Assembly: GCA_038502055.1 (NCBI GenBank)
Contig: JAXRKN010000039.1
Span: 1,922,001 to 1,986,000, forward strand
Direction of reading: 5' to 3'
From: Tanytarsus gracilentus
Lineage: Eukaryota; Arthropoda; Insecta; Diptera; Chironomidae
Length of the DNA stretch: 64,000 nt
Part shown: one piece after another, positions 12,385 through 26,047 of the stretch
Layout of the letters: each line of letters opens with the position of its first letter
Numbering within the stretch: position 1 is the stretch's first letter
Made by a program: the position numbers and the translations under genes
Notes under the pieces: generated by a model
Database searches by the model: none
Told to the model about the DNA's origin: nothing
Seen by the model: only the letters and a program-made list of their open reading frames with translations

Positions 12385-14016
12385 CTGTAAAAATATACAA
12401 GAATTAAATGAGAAAAAATCACAAATGCGAGTTTAAAGCAAAAAATAGAAAAAAAGGCTCATTAAAAAAAATCCACACGTTCCCATGGGTAATTTTAAAT
12501 TACTAATTTAAGATGAAATTTTTCTTTTTGTCGATATTAAAAAATTACAATAGGGTGTGTTTAAAAAATTAATTATTTTACTAAAAAAATTTTTTAAACA
12601 GAAATGAAATTTGCATTTCCATCAAAATTTCCCAATATTTTTGTCCCTCCACATTTCAATTTAAATCATCGAACAAAAGAAAAATGAAATGTAAATTTTC
12701 TCTCCAAATAATTTTTGTTTGCCTTCATTTTTTTGATATTTCAATCAAAAAAATGAAAAAACTCGTATCACATAGCAATTACAGTGTTGTGTTTGCTTCC
12801 ACACTCGAATGTATTCGCAAGCAATCAAAAAAGTTTTGGAGCGAAATTTCGCACGAGTTGGAAAAGTTTAAACAAGATTTTTTTTGTTGCGTCGAAGATT
12901 AAGAAAGCATATTTTCGTATATTTGGTGCTCGCGCTCGAGGCCGCAAATGTAATTAATGTTATTTTGATTCGGAGAAGGAAATTATGTATGAAAAAATGT
13001 CGTTTTTTGTTGTTTGTGAAAAAATATCCATGTTTGCCTTCTGGGAATTAAAATTGCAGAGTTGATGAAATAAAATTGAAAATTGTTAAATTTTTATAAC
13101 GAATATGTAAAATATTTCCAGCGTCTTTTTTTCTATAAAGCTAAAACTTCCTCAATAAGACTTGAATCAAAATATTTTTCCCTTTTCACAATTTTACATG
13201 AAAATTCACTCTGTCAGCTTCGATTAAATGAAATTTTAAAGCAAGCGACTGAGAGTATGATTTGCATAAATCACATTGTTTATGTTCCTCCTCAGGCGAT
13301 GCCGTTTTTTTCTTACGTTTTTTGCCTTCATTGTTGAAACTCAGAAGGCTTATGATGTTTCACTTTTTGAGCATGAAACCAACAAGCAGTTGTTGTTCAG
13401 GTAATAATGATGATGTTGTTTGCAGCTTCTTCTCCCCTCATCCAAGCATCGCTAGTTATGAGTGCTTGGAAAATGTTGGCAAGTGTCGTAAATGTTTATT
13501 TCATTTCTCTCGTGAAAATAAAACTTGTGAGGTGAGCGAGAAAGTGTTGCTAAAATTTCTCCTTGTTGTTTTTCCCCCATTTTCTTTATTATATTTTTTT
13601 CTGTAATTTTGTGAGCTGCTTCACGTGTGGGAATTTCCTTTCATTGTTTAAAATTTACAGCGCACGGCGATTATATCAATTTTAAATAGGAAAAAACAAG
13701 GGATGAGAAATTGCAATATTTATTTTAAATTTTGTGAGTTTACTACGATCTGTGAAAAAAATTTGTGAAAACACTCACAAAGGGTAGTTGAATAAATTCA
13801 TGTCATGTGCATGAATGTAACTTTCTAACATGAATTTAGAGTGCATTTGCATTTTAGTTTTAAATATGCAAAATATGAGAAACTTTTAGAATGTTGAAAA
13901 AAATTGTCAAAGTTATTTGAAGAAATCTTTTTTATGTTGCATAAATTAGTTTCATAAGTCGCATCCTCTTCAGAAACGATTCCCACGTGTAAATATTTTT
14001 CATCATACTACAGCAC

Positions 14017-14036
14017 GTGTGTGTGTGTGTGTGTGT
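14017..14036. repeat. (GT)10 microsatellite
   Basis: Ten uninterrupted GT dinucleotides between CACAGCAC and CTACAG. An ordinary microsatellite. Confidence 0.9.
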
Positions 14037-17000
14037 CTACAGTAATAACTCTTCCAAAGTATAATGGATTCATTAAATATTTATTGATTTTCTTTCTTCA
14101 CTCCTCGTTTATTTTACTTTGCACGGTTGAACTGCCACACCACTTTCTGCTTGATCTAAGATTCATATACAGCCAATGTTCAGCCATCTCCAGATGCTGT
14201 TGTGATGTTCACAGCATGAGAGCTTTCAAAAATCCAATTTATTTAGTGAATATTTTTCATCTAGCTTGATGGCTGGTGTTGTAATTTATTATGTGTGTGC
14301 GTATTTATGGGTGTTTGCATTTATTCATGTAATGGCATCGCAATATTAATAAAATTGCCATAAATTTTCTTCATCCTATGCCTGGGATTTGTCTCGAGAA
14401 TGTGAGAAAAAAGATTGGAAGGCAATTTCATTTTAGAATCGATAAAAAATTTCTTGCATGCTTCTCACCGGCACACATACGTTCATGCTAAATTGCCAAG
14501 TAACAAAAAATATTGAAAACATAAAGTGTGCATGAAAACTGTTTGCATATTGAAATTTTCTTTCATCTCGAATCTCTTTTTTATCTTTAATCTTTTTGCT
14601 GACGATTCTTTAAATAAAATTCAAGATAGACAAAAAATTCATTTTTTCATGTGTAAAATCAGCAAGAGAAAATATTTACTGCATGAGAACGAAGCAGACA
14701 AGTGAATGATGTTGCCGTAAAGCTATAATTTACATTTTCACATGCTTTTAAAAAATTTACTGTCGGGAGTCAAAGGAATGGACAAATTTATTTCTAGATC
14801 ATAATTTTAATTAAAAAAAGTAGAATGAAATTCAGAAAGTTTAATAATTTGTCAGCTATAGCGGTAATAAAATTCTAGAACCTCAACTGAAAAAATACAC
14901 ACTGCATTGAGCCAGCATACAAAAGTAATATTTGCATTATTTTTCTATAGAATTTAATGCCTTCATGATTGCATGCAATATGAACATCGTTCACCGCCAC
15001 TCACTCCCGCAAATAAAACGACAATGTGAAATGAGAAGACTCGCAAAAGATGTATTTATTTTAGCATATCAAATTTAATGTGCTTGTTGCTCACATCACA
15101 CAGAATGAAACTGTTTTTCTTCAACTGACTGCAGCTACGGTGCAGCAAATAATAATTTTTATAGTCTCGATCTTCTCCTTTCATCTCGCCTCATTTTTCT
15201 GATCATAAAATCCTGCCGTAGAAAATGTTATTCGAAGATTTCGCGGATGATCGCATCGATGAAAAATGTTTTTTATGGCATTGCATACGAGGCATTTTAA
15301 TACTTTTCACCTCACCCTTTTTAGAATTTTCTTATTGATTGTAAATCATTTTAATTTTCACGTTTTCTTGTTAAGTAAATGCAGTTATTTGGGTTAATGC
15401 ATTTACGTTATTAAATCATGCATTTTTTAAAGTAAATTAAGAGCATTTTTCATCTCATTTTTTACGACACAATTCTAGGAAAAATTCATTTTGATTAAAA
15501 TTCTAATTAAGCTTTCTTCAACCTCTTAATTAAAGCACTTCCTACCGTTCAATAAATTTCTCTATTCATCTCAAACATCCCACAGAAAATGCCTCAAGCA
15601 ACCTTCACTAAACCGAACACAACAAAAAGTAATTAAGATAAAAAGATCTTTTCTTCTCTTTCAACATCCATCATCATTCCCTAGTTTTATCACATCGGCA
15701 TTCAAAAGAAGAATTTTTTCTCTTTTGTTTGAAGGACTAGCAAAAGAAATCGAGGTGTGATTATTTCCGCTCCATTGCTCATTTAATATGTGATGAAAAC
15801 TTTATTTATCTCTCTCGCTCGAAGGTAAGTTGAGGAAGAGAAAGAAATTCATTTATCGTCGAACTCCATCTTGACTTTTGTACGTTTTGGGACTTGATCA
15901 ACTTGTCTATGAGAGTCGCTGCATGTTGACAGATAGTGGAGCCATTGGGAATGCAATATGGTGAATGAAAAAGTGCGGAAGAGATTTCTTCAAAAAGTAA
16001 ATCATGGTGACTTTTATTTTATTTCAAGTTTCTCAAAAGAATTTAATTTTTGATCATTTTTAAAATGAAACTTTTTTATCCACAATCGCATACAAACACG
16101 TTTTCGTTCATTCTTCCATTAAATGAGATTTCATATCTTCACTTCCCTTAAATTCTTTTCAATGACCTAAGAGTCGTGCTCTCCACTATACACTCGACTT
16201 TCTTATCGCCAAACACATTTGCGCTCTAATGGCAGTGTGAAAAGAGCACTTAATGAGAGAAAAAAGAAAAGAATTAAAATTTCATCCTCCACATTTTTAT
16301 TTTCACGATAGAAGAGGAAAAAGTGTCGGCGTTCACTCAATTCATTTTTTTTCTCGTGTATATGATGGCCGAAGGCAATCTACAAGTTTGACACAAACAT
16401 TTGTTTTCTCGCTTCAAATTGAGTTTTCTCTCCTGCATGTGATGAAAGATAAAAATGAAATGAAAATGCTCGACATAGTCGATGCTGCTGCTGCCGTTGA
16501 TGATAATCAAGTCATAATTTATTTGCTAGAAATTCTTTTCTCTTTCGATGTGTGGCAATCGTTTGTGGGTTAGGGAGTGAATTATTTGAAATGTAAAAAT
16601 TTAACGGTTTTTTATTTCACTAAAATATTTTTTTGAATTTTTCCTAATTTTAATTTTATTAAAAATTTCATTCTACTTTGTGAATAACTCAGAAATTAAA
16701 TTTATACTCGTTACGTGATCTTAAGTCATGTGAAACAATTAGCGGAGATGACTTTTTGAGTGAATTTTCACTCGAGCACGTTGATGAGAAAGAAAACACA
16801 TTCTCAAAATTTTAAGTGCCCACTCTTGCAGGTGTCAACGGAACTATTTTTAAAATAAATTTAGAGGATTTTTTCTTTTTTATTTTCTCTTATTCCGCCC
16901 CCGACACAACAGTCGACTTATGTGTGATTCATTAGTAGTTAATTTTCTGTCAAAATGTCCATAAAAATCGACCATAAAATCTGTCCGACAAATTTTTCGA

Positions 17001-17257
17001 CATTAGACTTTAATATGGCACTTGAGATGTGTGAGGATAAAAATTATTTCAGATCTTTTTATGATAAAAATTAAAGAACACACAAAGCTGGGTTTGGAAG
17101 TTTTACATCAAAGAAAATTGCTGTGGTGATTATGGGAGATGCTTTTGGGGATTTTGTTGTTGATTGAGAGATAGAAACATGAAAATATTTTATTTTTTGC
17201 GTTAAACTTTTCAAAGAACATTTTATTAAAAATGTTTTTTTAAATTCCTAAAAATTT

Positions 17258-18478
17258 CTTGCCTCACTTAAGTAAATTTTATTATTTTGATTATAATAGT
17301 GTGGCCGCTGGGAAACCAGTGACGCGCCTTTTTTTTCCTTTCCATAGCTTGCGGGCTAGGCTGAGGATTAAAACGTAACCTTTGCATATTAACTTAAAAG
17401 TGTAATTAACTTTCAAGAGAATATATATTCCCCTAGTGGCAGACGTCCCCTCAGGAATCGTCCACCGAGGAACTGCACATAACTCAAGTGAGAAATGCCG
17501 GCGATCGAATAACCCCACTAAGAAGTTTAGTGTTAGTCATCATGGAACGTCAAGCGGAATACCCAATCAAGACGCCGTAATCCATGATGTTAAAATTTTC
17601 ATTGTGAATTCACAATTGTGGGTTAGTTAACTGAACCTTACGGTTGCAGTTTAAAATAAATAAATCAAAGGTGGTTTCGACGGCATTTTATAAAAGTTAC
17701 CGCCACTCCAACCTTCCTCAGCCCTGACAAGCTGTTAGGAACTGGCCCACCCACATTACAAAACAAACAAACACTAAACATAAATTTATAAAGTACAAAG
17801 TCAAACCAATTGTATAAAAGTTTGGTTTATCATCTACCTTCCTCCATCTAATCTAGTTGATTAGCATGGGTAGTACAGGTCATTCAAGTTTCGTCCGTAA
17901 GTACTCACTACTTCCTTCCTCAACTGGTCACTAAGATTAACAGTTGGTTTTGTTGGATACCAACGAATACGGAATCAAAATGTTATTAACTTGATTATAA
18001 TTAGACTATAAATTATAAAAAAAAAATAAAAATATTTTATTTTATTAAAAATCCATACAAATGCGCTTATTTCCCCCTGTTGAAGTTAATCAATTTTTCT
18101 CTATCAACTTTCTGACTGAATCCATGCTTGTTCTATTCACAAATCTTAAAAAGTAATTTTTATGAAAAACCGTCTGAATGCTCTTATTTCCCCTTGGTTA
18201 AGTTAATTAAATTTTCTCTATCAAGTCTCTGACTGAATCTATGCTTCCTCTATGCAAAACAACTCACAAATGTAATTTTTAGAAATTAACCATCCGAATG
18301 CGCTTATTTCCCCCTGGTTAAATTAATTAATTTTTTCTTTTTGCACCCTCTGGTAAACATAAATTTAAAATCTTCATATGAACGGAAAAAAAAATGAAAA
18401 AATGAAAATTGGAATGTAAATAAATTTTTAGAGGTCACAGAGGACCTTGCCTCACTTAAGTAAATTTTTTGAATAAAT
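17258..18478. mobile_element. Repeat element copy 2, bounded by 23-bp target duplications
   Basis: An exact 23-bp direct repeat (17258-17280 and 18456-18478, beginning CTTGCCTCAC and ending TAAATTTT) encloses 1,175 bp. The interior is homologous to copy 1 at 7608-9276 but lacks about 0.4 kb from that copy's right side. The left end (GTGGCCGCTGGGAAACCAG) aligns loosely with the tRNA-like left end of copy 1. The right end stops at GAGGTCACAGAGGAC. Different target sequences with equally long duplications confirm that both are independent insertions of one family. No coding capacity was recognised. Confidence 0.8.
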
Positions 18479-20287
18479 TCAGAACATTTCATTCACTTGA
18501 AATATTCTCGAATTACCTTCGACATTGCTTCATTACCAATTCTCAATTTACAAAATACCGAAAAAACATTTTCTACGTTCAAAAAAAATCTCTCGAGAGA
18601 ACAAAATTAAATTGAATGAATTTTTATCGAGGAAAATTTTCCATCTAATTGAGAGGAAAATTTTCAAGGAATTTTGAGAGTGGGTGATCGCTGTTTCCAT
18701 CAATAACCCTTGAATTTATTCTCATTAAAAGTTTTTCAACTCCATGGCAACCGACCTCCCTGAGGATCCTTTAAATATTTGCATAAAATCGATTTTTTAC
18801 TAAATCTAGAGTTTAAATTCTCCGTATCCACATCTAGCATGTCATGAATACATCGTGACAAGATGTTTCATAATATATTGTACACAGTAATTGCTTTATA
18901 ATAGAATCGCCAATGGCAGAAAATTGTGAGAGTAGAAAATTTTTTTTAAAAATTTCCCATTCAACATGGTACAAATTTTTCATTTCAAACTTCGAGCGAG
19001 AAAAATATCGAAGAGCAAAAAAATAAATATCCGAAATGATTTATCGTGTATACAGATTAATGAATGACCAATTTTATTTTTCGATGTGAATTATTGTTGA
19101 TATTATCAAAGCCACGTGTTTCAAGAAAAGTTTTAAGATGATGTGACTTTTTAGGGTTTAACTACAGTTAATTAAATTTGAATTTTTAACGACTTTTTGG
19201 AGGCAAGAATAAACATAAAAATTATTGAAATTTATTGAAATTTAGATTGTTATAATTTCCACTAATTCTCTAAACTCCTAATTAAATTTTAATCACCATA
19301 AGCGATTAAGTTTTTATTTGTATTTTCACGCGCTGTTAAACTTAAATTATGTCTCTTGCTCTCTGTGATCGTCTATCCAATTTTATCTTCTCTCATACCT
19401 AATTCAATAATAATAGCTAATAAAAATTTCTGAGGAATTTGCCATGATAAATTTTTTAAGTCTTCTTATCTGCTTGCGTTCTTCAGAGAAATATTGTCAA
19501 ATATTTCACTCGAATGTCGGATTAATGCTTGACAACTTTGTAAATCCTTTAAGAGATTTTTTTGCGGTTTATTTTTTGAAGTGTGTGGTTAAAAATTTTA
19601 AAAGTCTCTCAAAGATTTTCCAGGAATTTAATTTAATTTAATTACTTTTCATTGAAATTTATGAACTATTTTTTCATAAATGTTTTTTCTTTATTATTTT
19701 TATAAAAAACTCATAAAATTTTAATAAGTTTTTTCCTTCAACCCACACAACTTCGCACCCATTTTCATAATTATACTTTTACATTTAAATTATTTCCTCA
19801 CGTCAGCTGAGAAATTAAAATCCGTCACGAAATTAAGTGAAAATTTATCTAAAAATATTTTTGAGCATGAAAGCAAAGAAAACATTAATAAATTCATGGA
19901 AATTACGCAAGAGAGAAAAATCACTTTTATGATGTCTAATGGCTTGTTTTGACTAGACACATGCTGTCTCTCTCGCAACTTGGAAAATGGATCAATTTTA
20001 TCATGTTTAGAATGAGAAAAGAAAAAGTTCATTGTTGCTTTGTGTAATCGCGAAAATCTCGCCCTATAAATTCTTTTTTTCTTATCCATCTTCGAAACGA
20101 TGATTGAACGCAAAAAAGAAATGATTGAAGAGGAAATTCGTGCGATTTGAACAGCGATATAAGACGAAATAAGGTCAGTTGGTTTTGGGGCTGAGGAAAG
20201 TAGAAAAAATAATGGAACGCGTGAAAATGCCAATTTTTAACCTTCTGCATGAGATTTGAAAGGTTGAGAAAATAACGAAGGAAATTG

Positions 20288-22539
20288 TTTCGCACAGGGG
20301 GTGAGAAGCTCGCAGGTACTGAGTACCTGCAAAATCCCTGCAGGTACTGGTACCTGCAGGTACTGAAATCCCTGCAGGTATTTTGCAGGTACTCGCAGGT
20401 ACTCAGTACCTGCAGGTATTTTGCAGGTACTGAGTACCTGCAATTTTTTTAAATTTCATTCAAGATTTTGTTAAAAATCTTTAAGAATTAAACTTAATTA
20501 ACGTTTCAATTTATTTTTTTTAACTATTCTTGAGTTGAGAATTAAAAAAAAAACATTTTTTCAACTATTGAAAGACTCTTTTAAAAAAATTGTCACCTCT
20601 GTTAAACTCTTATCGTGTTACATGTGGCTGAAGCGATGGAAAAGCGATTTTTTTTAAAAATTTCACCAACATGATTAATTTTTATTTTAAATGAAAGAAT
20701 TAATATGTTTTACTAATGTAAAAAAAAATTGTAAAATTTAAATTTTTTTTAAGAATTTTTTTTTTTCTGTAAAACATATTAAATTTTCATTTAAAATATA
20801 ACAATTGAACATGTTGATGGAAAATTTTAAGGAAAATTCGATTGATCTGAAAATTTTCAATCTAATATATTGCAATTTTTGATGAGTATGGATCATCCAT
20901 CCGAAGGAATTTTCCTAGGAATTTCCTAGTAAATATTCCTAGGAAATTCCTAGGAATTCCTAGTAATTTCCTAGGAAATTTCCTAGGAAAAGTAGAGGAA
21001 AAAAATTCCTAGGAAAATTCCTAGTAAAAATTCCTAGGAAATTTCCGAGGAAAAAAAAATTACTAGGAAAATTCCTAGTAAAAATTCCTAGGAAATTCCG
21101 AGGAAAAAAATTCCTAGGAAAATTCCTAGTAAAAATTCTTAGGAAAATTTCAAGGAAAAAAAATTTCTATGAATTTCTTCGGAGTTTTTGAACATTAATT
21201 TTGCCGTGTTAGCTTTTCAGCTAGGAAAAAAATAAAATGTAAAAAGGGAAATATTTATTTGGCTAAAATACTTATGGGCAACCTCAATTTTTCAACTTTT
21301 TTTAGTCTTAAATTAAAAATTTGGGCTCTATGGTTCGAGAGCTTTTTTTCTTGTATATTTGGAAAAATAAATTAGGAGAAAAACTAATTTTATATTTTTT
21401 TTGTAAAGAAATATAAATAGGTTGGGGGTCGGTCCGAAATCGGGAATCCGAATTTTTGGTTTTTTTTTGGTGTTTAAATACTAAATTTCTAATTCTTATT
21501 ATAAAATAATTTCAAAAGTAGATTCATATTAAAATAAGGTTTAAGTGCCGTCAAAAGATAATTTTTTGATGAGAAGGTGAAAATTGAGGAAAATATCCTT
21601 TTTTAAATGAAATCTTTCGGGTGGTCCCGGTTTACAGGCTTCAGTCCGGATCGAAATTTGTCCCGTTTCGAAACCCGGAGAAAGTTGAATTTTCTTTTTT
21701 TTGTAAAGGGATAATGTGGAAAGGTTAGAAACTAAGACGGAAAATAATTAAACTGAAAAATAGCCCATTAGAATTCTGTTCTGATTTTGGTTTCATTTTG
21801 TTTCTGTACTTGATTTCCTGGTTTTTATTTTCTGATTTCCTTATTTTTCCTAGGAAATTTCCTAGGAAATTACTAGGAATTCCTAGGAAATTACTAGGAA
21901 TATTCCTAGGAAATTCCTAGGAAAATTCCTTCGGATGGATGATCAAGTCCCATTTTTGATCTCTGTCTTCAGCCTTTTAAAGTGTTGAGAAATGCTTGAA
22001 TAAATTTAATTTTGTCGATTATAGGCTGAAGACAGGATCAAAAATGGCAGTACTAGATTGAAAATAGATCAATCTCTTAAATTTCCATAAATGTAACTAT
22101 ATAAATGAACATAATATGTTACAGGAGAAAAAAAATGAAAAAAATAAACCAAAAATGAAAGAAAAATTTTTTTATAAAATGAATTAAATTTTTACGAATT
22201 TTTTTTGAAAAATAAAAAAGTATTAATCTTTCATTAAAATAAAAATTAAATATGTGGTGAAATTTTTTAAAGAAAAATCCTTTCCTAAAAAAGTACTGTT
22301 TTTGATCTCTTTTAAACTATAGTTAACTTTCAGTATTTTTGGCTGAAAAAAATAATAAAAAGTTTTAAAATACGCAAAAAAAAAGTTATTTTCTCAAGTT
22401 GTCAGTACCTGCAGGTACTGAAATCCCTGCAGGTATTGCAGGTACTGGTACCTGCAGGTACTGAAATCCCTGCAGGTATTGCAGGTACTGGTACCTGCAG
22501 GTACTCAGTACCTGCGAGCTTCTCACCCCCTGTTTCGCA
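20288..22539. mobile_element. Foldback-like inverted-repeat element (2.24 kb)
   Basis: Terminal inverted repeats start CAGGGGGTGAGAAGCTCGCA at 20295 and end with the complement at 22532. They are flanked by TTTCGCA on both sides (20288-20294 and 22533-22539). The duplication reads as 8 bp (GTTTCGCA) if the outermost G is assigned to the target. Next to each end is a run of GCAGGTACTGAGTACCTGC-type palindromes. Inside these, arms of about 0.5 kb are imperfectly complementary, for example TTTCACCAACATGATTAATT against the reverse of 22.2 kb. No transposase frame is visible, so it is non-autonomous. The CAGGG ends and 7-8 bp duplication suggest a hAT-type mobiliser, which is inference. Confidence 0.8.
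20891..21944. mobile_element. Inverted-repeat element nested in the 20.3-22.5 kb foldback
   Basis: It begins GATCATCCATCCGAAGGAAT and ends with the exact complement (ATTCCTTCGGATGGATGATC). Both ends run into arrays of the palindrome TTCCTAGGAA and variants: many units on the left (20.91-21.17 kb) and fewer on the right (21.85-21.92 kb). The roughly 0.65 kb core has no coding sequence I recognise. Its position at the centre of the outer element makes it either a later insertion or the loop of a compound foldback. A flanking duplication is not evident. Confidence 0.7.
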
Positions 22540-25354
22540 TAAAGATTTGAAAAAATCACAGCTCAGCATTTAAAAAATATCCCTCATAAAACCTTTTTAA
22601 CCTCATCAGCAAATTCAATAATTCATTTTTATCTCACCTCGAATTTCCATCGAATTTAAACGGTTACATAAATTCTCTCATAAAATGAAATTTCCTCTTT
22701 AAAATAGTTACGATGATGATTTTTTAAATGCTTTTACGACTTTTACTGCCGCCCATCATCATTTTGAAAGAAAAAAAAATTAAATGATGAGTTTTGAGCT
22801 CTTTCACTTCAGTTGTGGAGGAGGCAAAAGGGAAGAGGAAAGAAAATAAATAATTCATCAGACTGCCAGAAGCGAAGAAAGACGAAAACCTTTAAAATAT
22901 GAAAAGAGCGGAAATATTCGAGAAGCTACTTAAGAAAATTATGATATTTTCAACTGGCATTGTTGTGATGAAAGTCATCAAGTGAATTCTCATTAAAAAA
23001 AGATTTTTGACAGTCTTGATGCGTTATGACATTTCGTGAGAATCAAGAACGTGATCGCAAAAAACACTTGCGTTAGAACGTCGAAAGTTACAGTGACACC
23101 TGATGCTTCATTTCATAGTAATTGTAATGACCTGTCAGACAAAATATCATGTTTGTTTTTCAGTCGCGCTTTTATCATTTTCACACGCAAAAATAAAAGT
23201 TGAGAAAAAGACACATGTGGACTTGACTGTAAATTATTTTTATTTTCTTGATTCTATGACGTTGCTTTAAAATCCACAAAGAAAATTTTATGATTTTAAT
23301 CTCATCCATTAATTTGACGATAAGCAGATTTTCTGATAATCTCTCGCATTAATTTTACAGTTTATTAAAAATTCCAAGAGAAATTTTTTAAAATGAAAAA
23401 TGAATCTTTAAAAAATTGAGATATCTTCAATGAATGTTTACATCACCATGCTGATTTTAAGCACACACACACTATGTGGAGAGCAAATTGACGAAGAAAT
23501 TTGTTTTAATTTACGTTTCACCCACATTTTCAGTTTTCCCCCCGGCACACACAAAAAAATAAGAAAAATTTCATCGTCGTCAGTCAGATGGAGAAAAATC
23601 GATAACTCTTATTTACCTTTCAATGCCGAAATGAAAAACAGCAGAGACAATCTTTTGCGCTATTTATCAAGACTTCACTTTCGATCTTGCTCTGATAACT
23701 TTTTTAATATTATTCCTCGTAAAATTATTTTTAAATAACAATTTCACTCAAAATTTTAAATCCAAAGTTGCGAAAAACTTTTTTTATTTTAAATTTTCAC
23801 AGAATTTTTGAATGCAATCCAATTTTTTCCCGGCTCACAACAAAAAATTATAACACAAAAATTGACTTTTATGATGAGGAAAAATTTCCACCAATTTTTA
23901 CTTTCACTTTAAAATAATTTCACGCGCGTGTGAGAAGTCGCTTTGTGTGCAACCGATTTTTACCGAATCTCGACAGAAACTGAAGAAAATGTGCGACGGA
24001 AAATCTTCTATGTTTACCATCGCGATGCTCATTTGAGAATTCCAGTGGAAAAATTCTCTCATAAAATTTTCACATAAACAATTTTCCAATGAGCGCTTGG
24101 AAGTGGGAAAATGTGCGTTTGATTATGAATGATAATAATTTAATTGAGAATTATGTGTGCATTGTGAATTTACCTTGTAAAATATTTACTCAAAATTGAT
24201 GTCACTGAAACTTTTTTGAGGTTAAGTGGGCGTTAGTGATGATATTGCAAAACATGACTGTCAAGGGATGGAGTTTTTGATTTTTTAATGAAAAAATTTT
24301 AAATTTCTTTTCATTTAATTTTTTTCACTAAATTCAATTTATTAAATTTTCATCCTTTGCACGTTAAATCTTCATCACAAAGTCTTTAGCATAAACAAAT
24401 TTTGTACTCTAAAAATGTAAACAGCAGCAAACTCAACGTGGGGTATATAAAAACTGGATCAAATGATTTTTAAAGTACACACATTAAAATTTATGCAGTG
24501 AACGAGGAATTGCAATGAAAAGTTGCACAGTAATAAATGTCGACAATATAACTTAATTTACGACTCGTTGCTCGTGAAAATATCAATTACAGACTCAAAA
24601 ATGAAAACAAATAATTTACATAAAATAATGCTAGAAATTCAAAGTTAATTTTTTCTCCGTCCGAAATTTTAGAACGATATAAAAATTTCATCTTTCAAAT
24701 TCTCTTTATTGCTTTCTCGAATTTTTCTTTCCACTCCAAACTATGACCATAAATTTTCATCTCACTCTCTACACGATATGGACATTAATGATGGCTGTAA
24801 TATTAATTCTCGACATGCACATTCATTTCCCGAAAAAAAAGCTCTCAAAGCCGCAATGGCACATCGGTGTTTGCTGCCTTCTACTTCCGCCAGAAATATA
24901 TTGTGCTGACTGTTAGACCATAATTTATAGTGAAATAATTAAAAGTTTTACACTCTCCCTCGTGCCGGCATGTTAAAAAGTTTTTAATTTAAATTGCGAT
25001 AATTTTTTCATGCTTCTATGGTGTGGTCGTTGAAACATTAACATGAACAGTTTTTTGATAATGTTTTGCGTGCTCGTAAAACTTTGTGGCAGTCACTGAA
25101 TATTTTTAAGCTTTCGAAAAGGTGAAATGAAAAAAAATATTTTGATAAAAATGATTCTATGTTTTAATTAAACTAAAACTCATTTTTAAAATTTTTAATT
25201 TATGCTTTGTAATTCAAAACAATTAAATAAATTGACTTTAAATGTTTTATGTAGATTTTATCGAATACTTTTTTAATACACGATAACAATATTAAATTTT
25301 ATATCAAATTTTATTAAAGTTTAGTACTAAAAGTGAACTTTTTAAACAAACATC

Positions 25355-26047
25355 ATGAAAGTTTTTATTTCATTAACAATTTTAATTTTTGAAGCTTTTG
25401 CACAGCTTGCACTTCCTCAATATTTCGACATTCAGCTCGATCGACTTGAAGTCGTTTATCAAGATCCAAAAAAAGTTGATTTTAATTTAAAAATTCAAAA
25501 AGTTAAAAAAGTTCGATCAATCATTGGTTCGATAACTTTCTTCGTGCCAGTTAATGATCAAATAATGTGTGATTTAAAATTCCTTAAGAAGCAAGGAAAT
25601 GAATATAAGTACACGCCATACCGTTGGACGCCAGTGGCCGCATGTGACATTCCTGCTAGCGTTGGTATGAAATTATTTATTTAATTTTAAAAATTTAAAA
25701 CAAATATAATTTTGAAGGTCCTGGTTATGATGAGGTCGCAGCGGGTTCTGACTTTCCTGCTAATTTTACATGTCCATTTCCAGCGGTTAGTTAAAATTAT
25801 AAAATTATTTATTTTAAAGTATTTTTTGTTATTTTCAGGGAACTTACAAATTTTACAATGTCACAGTTGCTCTCAAAAGAATTCCAAAATTGATCCTACC
25901 GACAGGTTTGAAATTAAAGTGAAAATTACTCAATTAATGTTTGAATTTTAATTAATTCCAGGTGATTACGCATTTGAGGGAAGTTGTGATGAAAATGGCA
26001 AAAACGTTTTCAAAGAAAGAGTTTACGCAACCATTGTTCAAGTTTAG
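25355..26047 (+). CDS. Small secreted CheA/DUF1091-like (MD-2-type) protein
   Basis: Four exons (25355-25664, 25718-25785, 25839-25905, 25962-26047) splice in phase to a 176-residue protein. Introns are 53-56 nt with standard borders. Residues 1-16 (MKVFISLTILIFEAFA) form a clear signal peptide. The rest is a single small domain with the hallmarks of the insect DUF1091/CheA-like group: an ACDI segment near residue 98, then SDFPANFTCPFPAGTYKF and the LPTGDYAFEG motif before a short C-terminal strand. Relatives are secreted lipid- or pheromone-associated proteins in flies, so an extracellular lipid-binding role is plausible but inferred. A poly(A) signal AATAAA lies at 26127-26132. The gene stands alone. 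The exon structure is firm; the family call is moderate. Confidence 0.8.

Larger units (their letters stand above)
12385..25354. other. Gene-poor stretch with repeats
   Basis: I see no open reading frame here with codon structure, splice context or family similarity that supports a gene. It is AT-rich with scattered short spurious ORFs. Recognisable contents are the (GT)n tract at 14.0 kb, repeat element copy 2 at 17.3-18.5 kb and the nested foldback elements at 20.3-22.5 kb. Part of it may be a 5' UTR intron of the KHDRBS-like gene. Confidence 0.5.
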
